Shown here piece by piece: positions 34,115-43,604 of a stretch of DNA of 64,000 bases; within the stretch, counting starts at the first letter, position 1; every line of letters starts with the position of its first letter. The DNA comes from Cohnella hashimotonis. GTDB lineage: Bacteria > Bacillota > Bacilli > Paenibacillales > Paenibacillaceae. A model generated the notes under the pieces. That model saw only the letters and a list, made by a program, of their open reading frames with translations. It was not told where the DNA came from and made no database searches. The stretch lies in contig NZ_JAGRPV010000001.1 in assembly GCF_030014955.1 (NCBI RefSeq), positions 6,200,001 to 6,264,000 of the forward strand, in the 5' to 3' direction. The position numbers and the translations under genes were made by a program.

Positions 34115-35134
34115 ATGAGGATGCCCAGTCAGCCGCGAAAAAAAAGAAGATGGCCCCTCTATACGGGTCTCTCCATATTAGTGGTCATCATTGCCTTTGC
34201 TACCTGGTACTTCTACAATACTTACCACGCGCTCGAGCAGCTGGACAAACCGAAGGAAGACTCGATTTTCAGCAACGTGCCGGAGAAGCCCGAGGAGCAG
34301 CCGCCCGAATGGACCGGCTCCGAACGCGTCAACGTCCTCCTTATGGGCGGGGATAACCGGGGACTCACCAAGGGTGAAACGCCTCGATCCGACTCGATGC
34401 TCATCGCTTCGTTCGACCCGACGACAAAGAAGGTTCATCTTTTCTCGATCCTGCGCGATACGTACGTGAAAATTCCGGGACATGGCTCGGATCGGCTCAA
34501 CGCGGCGCTCTCGATCGGCGGCCCTAACCTGTCGATGAAGACGATCTCCGAATTGACCGGACTTGATATCCAGTATTTTGTGTACGCGGATTTCCAGGGC
34601 TTCATCAAGCTGGTGGACGCGATCGGCGGCGTGGACTTCTACGTGGAAAAGGACATGGACTACGAGTCGGCCGCGGACAAGCATCTGTTCGACATTCACC
34701 TAAAAAAAGGACAGCAGCACCTCGATGGCGACCATGCGCTGCAGTATGTCCGGTTCCGCCACGACAAGCTCAGCGACTTTACGCGGACCGAGCGCCAGCG
34801 CGCCTTCCTCGGCGCGGTGGCCGACAAGCTGCAGTCCGGATGGAATCTGATCAAGCTGCCGACCATTTTGAACCAGGTGGTGCCTTATATCGAGACCAAC
34901 ATGTCGGTCAACGACATGTGGAAGCTCGCCAGCCTCGGCTACAAGTCGCACCAGGCGGGCTCCGCGCAGCTGCCGCCGATGGACAACCTGGTCGAGCAGA
35001 ACAAAGGCGGCTCGACGATCGGCATCCGCGACGAGGACAAGCTGCGCGAGTACATCCAGGAAGTGCTCGCCTCGGATACTTCCGCCGCTTCGCCATCGCC
35101 TTCGGGCTCCGTGTCCGCAAGCGCCACGCCATAA
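34115..35134 (+). CDS. LytR-CpsA-Psr (LCP) family cell-envelope transferase
   Basis: A 339-residue protein with one N-terminal membrane helix (about residues 15-33) and an outside LCP domain. Conserved features are [22 protein letters not shown], the Arg/Asp motif [11 protein letters not shown] and the late [21 protein letters not shown] proteins attach teichoic acids or polysaccharides to peptidoglycan from lipid-linked precursors. The C-terminus is a Ser/Pro-rich tail. The start ATG has GAAGGG upstream. It stands alone with its own promoter and a hairpin after the stop. Confidence 0.92.
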   Translation: MRMPSQPRKKRRWPLYTGLSILVVIIAFATWYFYNTYHALEQLDKPKEDSIFSNVPEKPEEQPPEWTGSERVNVLLMGGDNRGLTKGETPRSDSMLIASFDPTTKKVHLFSILRDTYVKIPGHGSDRLNAALSIGGPNLSMKTISELTGLDIQYFVYADFQGFIKLVDAIGGVDFYVEKDMDYESAADKHLFDIHLKKGQQHLDGDHALQYVRFRHDKLSDFTRTERQRAFLGAVADKLQSGWNLIKLPTILNQVVPYIETNMSVNDMWKLASLGYKSHQAGSAQLPPMDNLVEQNKGGSTIGIRDEDKLREYIQEVLASDTSAASPSPSGSVSASATP

Positions 35135-35146
35135 CCGTCCTTACCG

Positions 35147-35171
35147 GGGACCGCCGATTCGGCGGTCCCTT
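35147..35171 (+). terminator. Hairpin after the LCP gene
   Basis: GGGACCGCC (35147-35155) pairs with GGCGGTCCC (35161-35169) around a five-base loop; only two T follow, so termination may be weak and some read-through into the aminomutase gene is possible. Confidence 0.55.
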
Positions 35172-35247
35172 GACGTTTGCCCCCAACCGCACCTTACCCC
35201 AATACCCCATTATCCCATTATCCCATTCGCTCAGGAGGTCACCGTAC

Positions 35248-36582
35248 ATGTCCGATTATAAGCAAACATCGCACCCAAGACCCGAATCCGCGCGCCTCTA
35301 CGAAGAGGCCCAGCGCCATATCGTCGGCGGCGTCAACAGCCCCTCCCGCTCCTTCAAGGCGGTCGGCGGCGGCGCGCCCGTGTTCATGCAGCGCGCCGAA
35401 GGCGCCTACTTCTGGGACGTCGACGGCAACCGCTACCTCGACTACCTGGCCGCATTCGGCCCGATCATCGCCGGTCATGCGCACCCGCACATCACCGCGG
35501 CGATCGTGCGCGCCGCGCAGAACGGCACGCTGTACGGCACGCCGACCGAAGGCGAAGTTACGCTCGCGCGCATGTTGAAGGAGGCGATCCCTTCGCTGGA
35601 TAAGGTACGTTTCGTCAACTCGGGCACCGAAGCCGTCATGACGACGATCCGCGTCGCGCGCGCCGCCACCGGCCGCAACAAGATCGTCAAGTTCGCCGGC
35701 TGCTACCACGGCCACTCCGACCTCGTGCTCGTCGCTGCGGGCTCGGGTCCCTCGACGCTCGGCATCCCCGACAGCGCGGGCATCCCGGTCAGCATCGCGA
35801 GCGAAGTGATCACGGTGCCGTTCAACGACACCGAAGGGCTCCGGCTCGCGCTTGAGGCCTGGGGCGACGATGTCGCGGCCGTCATGGTCGAGCCGATCGT
35901 CGGCAACTTCGGCATGGTCATGCCGAAGCCGGGCTTCCTCGAAGCCGTGTGCAGCATGGCTCGCGCGGCCGGCGCGCTCGTCATTTACGACGAGGTCATC
36001 ACGGCGTTCCGGTTCCACTACGGCACGACGCAGACGTACGCGTCGGCGTTCCCGGACCTGGCAGCGATCGAGCCGGACCTGACGGCGCTCGGCAAGATCA
36101 TCGGCGGCGGACTGCCGATCGGCGCCTACGGCGGCCGCGCCGAGATTATGGCGCAGGTTGCGCCGCTCGGCCCCGCCTACCAGGCGGGCACGATGGCAGG
36201 CAACCCCGCCTCGATCGCGGCGGGCATCGCCTGCCTCGAGGTGCTGCGCGAGCCGGACGTCTACGCGCGCATGGAGGCGCTCGGCACGCGCCTTGCCGAC
36301 GGTCTCCGCGAATCGGCAGCGCGCAATGGCGTGCCGCTGACGGTCAACCGCATCGCAGGCGCGATCTCGACCCACTTCTGCGACCATCCCGTCACGAACT
36401 ACGACGAGGCGCAGGATACCGACGGCGACCGCTTCGCGGCCTTCTTCCGCGAGATGCTGTCGCGCGGCATCTATCTGGCGCCGTCCAAGTACGAGGCGTG
36501 GTTCCTGACGACCGCGCATACGGACGCGGACATCGACAGGACGCTCGAAGCGGCGGACGAGAGCTTCAAGGCGATCAAGTAA
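35248..36582 (+). CDS. hemL: Glutamate-1-semialdehyde 2,1-aminomutase
   Basis: A 444-residue PLP enzyme that isomerises glutamate-1-semialdehyde to 5-aminolevulinate in tetrapyrrole synthesis. Signatures include the N-terminal [13 protein letters not shown], the [19 protein letters not shown] block, [12 protein letters not shown], the PLP-lysine region [11 protein letters not shown] and [13 protein letters not shown]. The frame extends far upstream through the LCP gene, but the ATG at 35248 follows AGGAGG at nine bases and gives the family-typical start. No other heme genes are beside it, so it may be a second copy of the gsaB type rather than the operon-encoded hemL. Confidence 0.9.
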   Translation: MSDYKQTSHPRPESARLYEEAQRHIVGGVNSPSRSFKAVGGGAPVFMQRAEGAYFWDVDGNRYLDYLAAFGPIIAGHAHPHITAAIVRAAQNGTLYGTPTEGEVTLARMLKEAIPSLDKVRFVNSGTEAVMTTIRVARAATGRNKIVKFAGCYHGHSDLVLVAAGSGPSTLGIPDSAGIPVSIASEVITVPFNDTEGLRLALEAWGDDVAAVMVEPIVGNFGMVMPKPGFLEAVCSMARAAGALVIYDEVITAFRFHYGTTQTYASAFPDLAAIEPDLTALGKIIGGGLPIGAYGGRAEIMAQVAPLGPAYQAGTMAGNPASIAAGIACLEVLREPDVYARMEALGTRLADGLRESAARNGVPLTVNRIAGAISTHFCDHPVTNYDEAQDTDGDRFAAFFREMLSRGIYLAPSKYEAWFLTTAHTDADIDRTLEAADESFKAIK

Positions 36583-36635
36583 CCGTAGCGTCTAGCGCAC
36601 AAGCGCTATTACGAAGGAACCCACCTGCTTGAACG

Positions 36636-36664
36636 AAAAAAAACCGCACAATTAATGCGCGGTT
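36636..36664 (-). terminator. Intrinsic terminator of the HxlR gene
   Basis: Minus-strand stem AACCGCGCA/TGTGCGGTT around a five-base loop (36642-36664), ending in eight T (36636-36643 on the plus strand read A). It serves the leftward HxlR regulator. Confidence 0.75.
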
Positions 36665-36676
36665 CATGCTCATCGC

Positions 36677-36709
36677 AAAGAACCGCACAACCTCTGTGCG
36701 GTTCTTTTT
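36677..36709. terminator. Bidirectional intrinsic terminator after the aminomutase
   Basis: AAAGAACCGCACA (36677-36689) pairs perfectly with TGTGCGGTTCTTT (36695-36707) around five bases, with T and A runs on the two sides. Confidence 0.8.
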
Positions 36710-36739
36710 CGCTCGCATACAAACATCCGAATCCGATTC

Positions 36740-37108
36740 TTATTCGGACGCCGCCGTGACGAGCGGCGCTTCCGTCCCTAGCTCCGCCAGTCCACAGGGA
36801 GCCTCCGCCCGCGCCCATTCGCTCATCGCGGCGAATATCGGCTGCAGCCGGCGACCGCTGTCCGTGAGCTCGTATTCGACGTGCAGCGGGACGCCGGGAT
36901 ACAGCGTACGTGTCACGATCCCCTTCTCTTCCAGCATCCGCAGCCGGTCGGTCAACGTCTTCGGGCTAATGGGATGGAGCGAACGCCTCAGTTCCCCGAA
37001 CCGCTTGACGTCGTTGAACAGATCGCGCAGCAGCGGCAGCGTCCATTTGCCGTCCAGAATCTCCAGCAACGGTTCAATCGTGCCTTGGCATGCCTGATCC
37101 GGTTTCAT
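36740..37108 (-). CDS. HxlR-family transcriptional regulator
   Basis: A 122-residue winged-helix regulator. It shows the family pattern: an early Cys (MKPDQACQGT), GKWTLPLLRDL, the recognition region ISPKTLTDRLRMLEEKGIV and the wing VEYELTDSGRRL. Such proteins often sense electrophiles or oxidation. The ATG at 37108 follows GGAGGG at eight bases and is preferred over one at 37132. It is divergent from the hydrolase/reductase pair at 37247-38652, which it most likely controls from the shared 138-base region. Confidence 0.88.
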   Translation of the reverse strand: MKPDQACQGTIEPLLEILDGKWTLPLLRDLFNDVKRFGELRRSLHPISPKTLTDRLRMLEEKGIVTRTLYPGVPLHVEYELTDSGRRLQPIFAAMSEWARAEAPCGLAELGTEAPLVTAASE

Positions 37109-37246
37109 AGGATATCGCCCTCCGTAGTTCATTTTATGAAACTATTGCACTTAAATGTAACTACTTTTCAAATGTACCATAAGCCTTTAATCTGTGTACA
37201 GGGTTGATCGAGCGCGCGATCGACAACCGGGAAAGGAGGCGCGAGC

Positions 37247-38143
37247 ATGCAAAGACCATTCGAAGTCGATCCCGCGGAATATCCGTTCGAGGATCGGTGG
37301 CTGGCGTACCGGGACGGCGCCATCCACTACGTGGACGAGGGCCGGGGACAGACCGTTCTGCTCCTGCACGGCAATCCCACCTGGTCTTATCTTTATCGCA
37401 ACGTCATCAAGACGCTGCGTGGCGAATGCCGCCTGATCGCGTTGGATTACCCCGGCATGGGGATGTCCCGCGCGCCGTCCGGCTACGGCTATACCCCTCA
37501 GGAGCATTCGGAAGCGCTCGGCGAGCTGATCGCGTCGCTCGGTCTGAAGGACATCGTCCTGGTCGTCCAGGACTGGGGAGGTCCGATCGGTCTGAACTAT
37601 GCGGTACGCAACAGGGACAACGTTCGGGGCATCGTGCTCATGAATACGTGGGCTTGGCCCGCCAAACTGGCGGCGATGAAGCTCTTCTCCGTCGCAATGG
37701 GCGGCTGGCCCCTCGGCTATTGGCTGCAGACCAGACGCAACTTTTTCGCACGCAAGATTGTGCCGAGCGGCATCCATCAGGCCGACAAAATAACGAAGAC
37801 ACTGACGAAAGCCTACACGGATCCGTACCCGACGCCGGCGTCGAGAATGCCGACCTGGATGTTCCCTCGCAGCATCCGCAAAGCGCGGAATTGGCTCGCA
37901 GGCATCGAAGCCGGGCTTCCGGCCCTGGCCGACCTGCCCGCCCGGATCGTCTGGGGAGCGCGGGACAGCGCGGGGTTCCCGCTTGCCGAGATGCGTAGAT
38001 GGCAGAGCTACTTGAAGAAAAACGAAACTGAGATATTGGAAGACGCCTCGCACTATGTTCAGGAAGATCGGCCCGACCGCGTCGCGGCGAACATACGGAA
38101 CGTCCTCGAACAAATTAAAATTCAATCGGAGGTCAAAAGATGA
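37247..38143 (+). CDS. Haloalkane-dehalogenase-like alpha/beta hydrolase
   Basis: A 298-residue hydrolase. Motifs are the oxyanion-hole HGNPTW, the nucleophile elbow VQDWGGPIG with Asp as nucleophile (typical of haloalkane dehalogenases and epoxide hydrolases), and the catalytic His in DASHYVQED. No signal peptide. It is coupled to the downstream reductase by a four-base ATGA overlap and probably controlled by the divergent HxlR regulator, suggesting a detoxification or xenobiotic role. The substrate is unknown. Confidence 0.85.
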   Translation: MQRPFEVDPAEYPFEDRWLAYRDGAIHYVDEGRGQTVLLLHGNPTWSYLYRNVIKTLRGECRLIALDYPGMGMSRAPSGYGYTPQEHSEALGELIASLGLKDIVLVVQDWGGPIGLNYAVRNRDNVRGIVLMNTWAWPAKLAAMKLFSVAMGGWPLGYWLQTRRNFFARKIVPSGIHQADKITKTLTKAYTDPYPTPASRMPTWMFPRSIRKARNWLAGIEAGLPALADLPARIVWGARDSAGFPLAEMRRWQSYLKKNETEILEDASHYVQEDRPDRVAANIRNVLEQIKIQSEVKR

Positions 38144-38652
38144 AAACCATATTATGGGCAACGTTGACGGCAAACGGAAATTACGCGCAATCGGGTCCTG
38201 AAAATCCCCCCAAGCCGGAGGCGCTGGGCGACTTCGCCGCGCAAGCCAAAGCAGCGGGCAACTTCATCGTAGGCCGGCGGACATACGAGGCAATGGCGGG
38301 CAACGGAGGCGGAGGCGGCCCGTTCGCGGATCTCGACATCGTCGTCGTCTCCGCAAGCGCGAAGGAGCTGCCGGGCGCCACGACCGCGAGTACGCCCCAA
38401 GAGGCGCTGGATTATCTTCGAGACAGAGGGCATTCGACAGCGCTGTTGTCCGGCGGCGGAGCGCTTCATCAAGCCTTTCTCGGCCAAGGGCTCGTCGACG
38501 AGCTCATCTTCAATATCGCCCCCGTACTGGAGGGCAAGGGATTGAACATCCTGCTCGATAATGAGAAATATACGTACCAAGACGTCACTTTTGTCGAATC
38601 CAAGTTGCTCGGAGGCGGCGTCGTGCAGCTTCGGTACGCGCTGGCGCGTTAA
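38140..38652 (+). CDS. RibD C-terminal/DHFR-like reductase
   Basis: A 170-residue protein of the RibD C-terminal-domain family, shown by NFIVGRRTYEAMAG, the strand ALLSGGGALHQAFL and the C-terminal substrate loop. Short stand-alone members like this are found next to HxlR or detoxification genes and probably use NADPH. It is the second gene of a two-gene operon. It is only distantly like the NRPS-operon reductase, being about 60 residues shorter. Confidence 0.82.
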   Translation: MKTILWATLTANGNYAQSGPENPPKPEALGDFAAQAKAAGNFIVGRRTYEAMAGNGGGGGPFADLDIVVVSASAKELPGATTASTPQEALDYLRDRGHSTALLSGGGALHQAFLGQGLVDELIFNIAPVLEGKGLNILLDNEKYTYQDVTFVESKLLGGGVVQLRYALAR

Positions 38653-38703
38653 GGGCGTTCGTTCGATCGGAAGCCCCGCCCGCTCGCACGATGCGCACGA
38701 ACA

Positions 38704-38729
38704 AAAAGACGGCCCGGAGGCCGTCTTTT
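38704..38729. terminator. Bidirectional intrinsic terminator
   Basis: GACGGCC-CGGA-GGCCGTC (38708-38725) flanked by AAAA on the left and TTTT on the right, between two convergent genes. Confidence 0.85.
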
Positions 38730-38738
38730 CTCGTAATT

Positions 38739-39065
38739 TCACTCGGACTTGGCGCGATCGTCGTACCGCCCGTCCGCTTCCTTCGCCAGCTTGCGGTATG
38801 CCGCCGTCTCTTCGGCGACGGGATCCCGCTCCGTCTGAATCCGGATCTCCCAGCGGGGGGACAGGCGCGAGAGCGCTTCCTCGTTCGGATCGCCGGCCGC
38901 AGGCTTTCCTTCGGTCAGCTGCCTTACGAGCTCGGCCTCCGCGCCGGACATAAAAGCGGCTTCGTCGTCGACGTATTCCTCGGCGGCCCGCGCGGCCAGT
39001 CCTTCCGGACGCTCCGGCAGCGGCTGCGACTGGTCGAATCTTCCGTCCATTCGGTCTTCGCGCAT
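38739..39065 (-). CDS. Conserved hypothetical small acidic protein
   Basis: A 108-residue hydrophilic, acidic protein (MREDRMDGRFDQSQ at its start, an EEYVDDEAAFM segment in the middle). It is rich in Glu, Ala, Arg and Asp, with no membrane segment or known motif. AAAGGAG lies about nine bases before the ATG, so it is probably real. It precedes a convergent terminator. No function can be assigned. Confidence 0.55.
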   Translation of the reverse strand: MREDRMDGRFDQSQPLPERPEGLAARAAEEYVDDEAAFMSGAEAELVRQLTEGKPAAGDPNEEALSRLSPRWEIRIQTERDPVAEETAAYRKLAKEADGRYDDRAKSE

Positions 39066-39173
39066 CGTAGTCGCTCTCCTTTCACAGGTAGCATGATCCA
39101 TAAGCCATACTCTCATGTACCCCAAGCGGGATCAAATGCTTAAGTGTCGAATCGATACCGCGCGCCAAGACGC

Positions 39174-40010
39174 TTAAGCGTCCGCAAGCGCCTTCAACAA
39201 TTCGTCGTGAATCGCGCCGTTGCTGGCGGCGATATCGCGAACCCCGAGCGAGTAAGGCTGTCCGTTCTGGTCGGAGACGACGCCGCCGGACTCCGCTATC
39301 ATCAGCGCGCCCGCCGCCAGATCCCAGGCGTTCAGGCCGACTTCCCAGAAGCCGGTGAGCCGTCCCGCGGCTACGTACGCCATGTGAAGCGCGGCGGAGC
39401 CTGAGCTGCGGATGTTGCGAACTTGCGGCGCGAGCGCCAGCGTCTGCTTGAGATTGCGCGGCAGCGCGGAAATATGGTCCGCCGGGAAGCCGGTGGCCAG
39501 CAGGCTTTGCGCGAGTCCGGGCTCGGCCGATACCTGCATGCGTTTGCCGTGAACATAGGCGCCCTTGCCTTTTTCGGCGACGAACAGCTCGTCTCGCGAT
39601 GGATCGTAAATGACGCCGACGATGACTTCGCCGCGATACGCCAGCGCGATCGACACCGAGTAGAACGGAAACCCGTGCACGTAATTCGTCGTGCCGTCCA
39701 CCGGATCCACGATCCACAGGTACTCGCTGCCGCCCATTTTGGCGATCGACTGCGCGGAAGCCTCCGGTCCCGGCTCTACCCCTTCTTCGCCTAGAAAAGA
39801 GTGCGTCGGGTAATGCGTCGCCAGCAAATTGCGGATCAGGCGCTCGGAGCCCTTGTCCACTTCGGTGACGAGATCGTGCTTCGAAAATTTAAGATCGGGC
39901 GCCGCAAATTGCCCGATCCTGCTCTTGATCCACTCGCCCGCTTTGGACGCGCAGTTGATCGCGACGGCCGTGAAGCTCTTGCCCCCGATCGTATTCGGAC
40001 TGTCGTTCAT
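39174..40010 (-). CDS. Inositol monophosphatase family protein
   Basis: A 278-residue Mg-dependent phosphatase with the canonical motifs GEEGVE (metal ligand), WIVDPVDGTTNYVHGFP (metal ligands and catalytic Thr) and NAWDLAAGALMIAESGG. Substrates of the family include inositol-1-phosphate, and sometimes PAP or fructose-1,6-bisphosphate. The ATG at 40010 has GAGGG eight bases before it and is preferred to 40025. Standalone gene. Confidence 0.9.
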   Translation of the reverse strand: MNDSPNTIGGKSFTAVAINCASKAGEWIKSRIGQFAAPDLKFSKHDLVTEVDKGSERLIRNLLATHYPTHSFLGEEGVEPGPEASAQSIAKMGGSEYLWIVDPVDGTTNYVHGFPFYSVSIALAYRGEVIVGVIYDPSRDELFVAEKGKGAYVHGKRMQVSAEPGLAQSLLATGFPADHISALPRNLKQTLALAPQVRNIRSSGSAALHMAYVAAGRLTGFWEVGLNAWDLAAGALMIAESGGVVSDQNGQPYSLGVRDIAASNGAIHDELLKALADA

Positions 40011-40147
40011 ATCCTCATCCCTCATTACGCATTATGAATTCGTATGGCTCTCGACCGCTTGTCTACCGTTGATCTCTCTAGTTATACGCGACGGCGCCGC
40101 AGAGCGTTCCGGCGCTTGGCCACACCCTTTGAAGGAAGGGCCGACAG

Positions 40148-40966
40148 CTACATCTCGCTCGCGCCCTTGAAGATCAGATACCCGGCCATGATCAGCAAGG
40201 TTACCCGCAGCAGCCACATCAGCTGCGGACCTGACAGCCTCGAAGCGATCGCCGCGCCGACCCGGCCGCCGATGAGCGCGCCCGGCGCAAGCGCCAGAAA
40301 CAGCGGCCAATCGATGTTGCCGTTCCACAAATGCACGGTGCTGCCCAATATGGAAGACAGAAATATGACGAACATCGAGCTTGCGGTCGCGACATGCGGC
40401 GGAAACCTGAACAAGATGACCATGATCGGGACGAATAACGAACCACCGCCGATCCCGAACAAGCCCGAGCAGAGCCCGACGGCGAAACCGATCGACAGCG
40501 CCAGCGGCAGATTGTAGCCGTATTCGCTAACGGTTCCCGCGCCGTCCGTGAACGATCGCTTGATCGGCCAATCGATGCGCAGCGGCTTCATCCGCTCGCG
40601 GGCCAGCATCAAGCCGAACATGGCGAGCATGAAAAGGCCGAACGCCAGCTGGAACGGCCCCTGCGGGATGTAGTCCGTCACCAGCGCCCCGATCATGGCG
40701 GCGGGCCCGCTGGTCGCGAAGAAGAGCCATCCGCTGCGAAAATCGACTTTGCCCTGCTTGCGATACGTCCAGGTAGACGTCAATGCCGTGAAAATAAGCA
40801 CGGCGAGCGAGGTGCCGACAGCCGTCTGCGACGACACCTCTTCTCCGAGCAGGCTCGGCCCCAGGAGCACGAGCGAGGGCACGATGATGATGCCCCCGCC
40901 GAGTCCGACGATGCTGCCGAACAAAGCGGCGACGATGCCAATTAGTACAAGGATAGCCGTGGACAA
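40148..40966 (-). CDS. TauE/SafE family membrane permease
   Basis: A 272-residue membrane protein with about eight helices. It has repeated GLGGGIIIVPSLVLL (first half) and GLFGIGGGSLFVPIMVIL (second half) motifs typical of the TauE/SafE family, which move sulfite, sulfonates or other small anions. The start is TTG at 40966 with GGGAG seven bases upstream. No sulfur genes are near, so the substrate is open. Confidence 0.85.
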   Translation of the reverse strand: MSTAILVLIGIVAALFGSIVGLGGGIIIVPSLVLLGPSLLGEEVSSQTAVGTSLAVLIFTALTSTWTYRKQGKVDFRSGWLFFATSGPAAMIGALVTDYIPQGPFQLAFGLFMLAMFGLMLARERMKPLRIDWPIKRSFTDGAGTVSEYGYNLPLALSIGFAVGLCSGLFGIGGGSLFVPIMVILFRFPPHVATASSMFVIFLSSILGSTVHLWNGNIDWPLFLALAPGALIGGRVGAAIASRLSGPQLMWLLRVTLLIMAGYLIFKGASEM

Positions 40967-41195
40967 CTGAGATTCTCCCTACTAAGTCATGTCGATTGGA
41001 TTCACTTTATTATACCTGCATCCCGCGCTGGAAGCGAAGCGCCTATTGTCGGATATTCGGAAATGACCAGCCGTGTGCCGGGAATCGATTGGGACACAGC
41101 GGTCGCGATCTGCGCGGGTGAAGAAGAAAGGCTGCGGGTTGCGGGACCGTGAGGGCGCTGTTCGGCGTTATCGCGGCGATTATGCGGCACTCCGC

Positions 41196-42236
41196 TCATC
41201 CGATCTCCACGCTGGCCCCGTCCACGATCCGGATATCGCCGGCACCGGTCTCGGCGGCTGTGCGAAGCTCGTCCATCAGCTTGAACAGCGCCTCGTCCTT
41301 GCGCTTCGCCTCGATCATCACGTCGACGGCCGGCGTCGAGCCGGCGATCGCGCGGAGGAAAGAGAGCAGCGGCTCCAAGGACACATGGTCGGCGTGTCCC
41401 CGCGGGTCGGAAGCGCTTTTGGGAGTGGAAACGTGGATTTTGGGCGGCAGCGGCGCGTAAGGCGGCGTCCCGTCAGCACCAGCGCCTCCCTCGCGTTGGA
41501 GTCCGTTCCACCCGAAGTCCCGCCAAGTGCGCTGTACCCGGTCCCAGAGCGATTCGGGCGCGATGGCGTCCGGGTTGTTGACCGCATGATGATGAATGTC
41601 GAGCACCATCGGGACGCCCGCCGCCTCGCTGATCGCGAGCGTCTCGGCCGCCGTAAACGTCTTGTCGTCGTTCTCTAGCGTCATCCGGCGGACAATCCTC
41701 GGCTCTAGCGCGCCGAATTGCGCCAGAAATCGCCGGCCCGCCGACTCCTTGTCGCCGTAGGTGCCGCCGACGTGGATGTTGCACGTCGCCCGCTCGTCCA
41801 GCCCCATCAGTTCGAACATCCGGACATGATGGTTCAAGTCCTTGATCGAATTGCGCAGCACCTCCGGCCGCGGCGTGCTGAACACGGTGAAGTGGTCCGG
41901 GTGAAACGAAACGCGGATGCCCGTCTCGCGGATATAAGCGCCGAGCGCGGCAAAGTCGTCCGCGAGGATCGCATACGGATCCCAGTCGGCCAGCGCGTCG
42001 TGCGTCACGAGCGGAATAAGCTTGGACGTGAGGCGGTAGAGGTGGATGTCCGAGTATTTGCAGTGGCTGAGCAGCCGCTGCGTATGCTGCAGGTTCTCCT
42101 GCGCGATGCGGGCAAGCCGGAGCAGCGCGCCTTCGCGGTCCGGCAGCTTGCTGAAGTTCGTGTAGGTCATCGTGCGCGACGGGGATGCGTTCTCCAGCAG
42201 CACGGACATGGCGACAAAGCCGAACCTGACGAGCAC
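41196..42236 (-). CDS. uvsE: UV damage endonuclease UvsE
   Basis: A 346-residue repair enzyme that nicks DNA 5' to UV photoproducts using a metal-binding TIM barrel. Characteristic segments are VRFGFVAMSVLL at the start, VSFHPDHFTVFSTPRPEVL, NIHVGGTYGDKESA and VLDIHHHAVN, which carry His/Glu metal ligands. The start is GTG at 42236 with AAAGGAGG eight bases upstream, matching the usual family N-terminus; frames reaching further back are not used. A terminator for the upstream nagA gene lies just before it. Confidence 0.9.
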   Translation of the reverse strand: MLVRFGFVAMSVLLENASPSRTMTYTNFSKLPDREGALLRLARIAQENLQHTQRLLSHCKYSDIHLYRLTSKLIPLVTHDALADWDPYAILADDFAALGAYIRETGIRVSFHPDHFTVFSTPRPEVLRNSIKDLNHHVRMFELMGLDERATCNIHVGGTYGDKESAGRRFLAQFGALEPRIVRRMTLENDDKTFTAAETLAISEAAGVPMVLDIHHHAVNNPDAIAPESLWDRVQRTWRDFGWNGLQREGGAGADGTPPYAPLPPKIHVSTPKSASDPRGHADHVSLEPLLSFLRAIAGSTPAVDVMIEAKRKDEALFKLMDELRTAAETGAGDIRIVDGASVEIG

Positions 42237-42309
42237 GGAACCGCCTCCTTTTACCATGAAGTGTACCCCGCGCGGACGCCGCCCACCCATGCGATAGCCA
42301 TTTATGCGT

Positions 42310-42355
42310 AAAAAAAACGCCACCCCGCCAAGCATCGCTGCTAGAACGGAGTGAC
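42310..42355 (-). terminator. Intrinsic terminator after nagA
   Basis: Minus-strand stem GTCACTCCG with CGGGGTGGC (42347-42355 with 42319-42327; two G-U pairs), then eight T (plus-strand A run from 42310). Confidence 0.65.
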
Positions 42356-42395
42356 GCGAACTGTAGAGGAATGCCGCAACTTGTGACGCAGGATT

Positions 42396-43604
42396 TCATC
42401 CGATCGGACTGTCCGCCGCTTTCTTCGAATAGACCTCCCGCCCCCGCACATAGGTGGACTGCAGCTCCAGCGCGCCGTTCAGCACGAGAAAATCGGCGTC
42501 CATCCCCGCCTCCAGCATCCCCTTGCGCCCCGATACGCCGATCTGCCGGGCCGGGACCTCCGTCAGCGAAGGCAGCACCTCCGCAAGCGGACGGCCGGTG
42601 AACCGCAGAACGTTTCGCAGCGCCTGAAGCATCGTGAGGCTGCTTCCCGCAAGACTCGAACCATCCTTCAGCCACACCTGCCCGTCCTTCATCGTCGTGT
42701 CCCCGTATTCCCCGTCGGGCAGTCCGGCGCAGTAGACGGCGTCGGTAATGACGCATACGCCGCGCGCTCCCTTGACGTCGTACAGCAGCTTGACCGCATC
42801 CGGATGGACGTGGATACCGTCGGCGATCAGCTCCGTTGTCAGTTCCGGGCACAGCAGTCCGGCGCCGGCCACGCCCGGCTCCCGGTGGTGGAAAGGGCTC
42901 ATGCCGTTGAAGTGATGCGTCGTCTGCGCAGCCCCGCGCCGGATCGCCTCCCGCATCTGCGCGAGCGTAGCGTCGGAATGGCCGACGGACAAGGTGACGC
43001 CCGCCCGGGACAAACGCTCGGCCGCCTCCATGCCGCCCTCGATCTCGGGCGCGAGCGTGACGATCCGAATGAGGCCGCCCGCCGCCTCGAGATAGCGATC
43101 CAACTCGTCCGGACTTGCGGGGCGAATATTCGCCTTGTCCTGCGCGCCGCAGCGAATCGGGTTCAGAAACGGGCCCTCCAGATGTACGCCGAGCAGCTCC
43201 GCGCCTTCGAGGCCCCGTCCCGCAGCAGCCTGCGCGACGTTATGAAGCGCGTCCAGGATCTCCGCCTCGGCGGCCGACTCCGTCGTCGCCAGAAAAGAAG
43301 TCGTGCCGTGCGACGCATGATACAGGCTCATTCCGTTCAAGCCTTCGTAGGTGGCGTCCATGGCCTGCCAGCCGCCCCCGCCGTGGACATGCTGGTCGAT
43401 CAAACCCGGAATCACGACGCCTCCGCCCAAATCGAGGAGCCGCGCCCCCGCGGTCTCCAGCTCCTCGGCATCCAGTTCCGCGCCGCCGATCGCTTCGATC
43501 CGTCCGTCGGCGCCGATCAGCATGCGCCCGTCCTCGATCGTCCGCGCGCCCGCGTAGATCGTTCCGTTCATCGCCAGCAGGCGTCTGCCGCTGCTATTCG
43601 TCAT
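42396..43604 (-). CDS. nagA: N-acetylglucosamine-6-phosphate deacetylase
   Basis: A 402-residue amidohydrolase that removes acetate from GlcNAc-6-phosphate, the first committed step of amino-sugar use. Motifs are PGLIDQHVHGG, the metal-binding Glu in HLEGPFLNP, THHFNGMSPFHHR and the catalytic Asp in CVITDAVYC. The length is normal. It starts 11 bases inside the end of the ROK kinase gene, so the two form a coupled pair for an amino sugar. A terminator follows. Confidence 0.93.
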   Translation of the reverse strand: MTNSSGRRLLAMNGTIYAGARTIEDGRMLIGADGRIEAIGGAELDAEELETAGARLLDLGGGVVIPGLIDQHVHGGGGWQAMDATYEGLNGMSLYHASHGTTSFLATTESAAEAEILDALHNVAQAAAGRGLEGAELLGVHLEGPFLNPIRCGAQDKANIRPASPDELDRYLEAAGGLIRIVTLAPEIEGGMEAAERLSRAGVTLSVGHSDATLAQMREAIRRGAAQTTHHFNGMSPFHHREPGVAGAGLLCPELTTELIADGIHVHPDAVKLLYDVKGARGVCVITDAVYCAGLPDGEYGDTTMKDGQVWLKDGSSLAGSSLTMLQALRNVLRFTGRPLAEVLPSLTEVPARQIGVSGRKGMLEAGMDADFLVLNGALELQSTYVRGREVYSKKAADSPIG

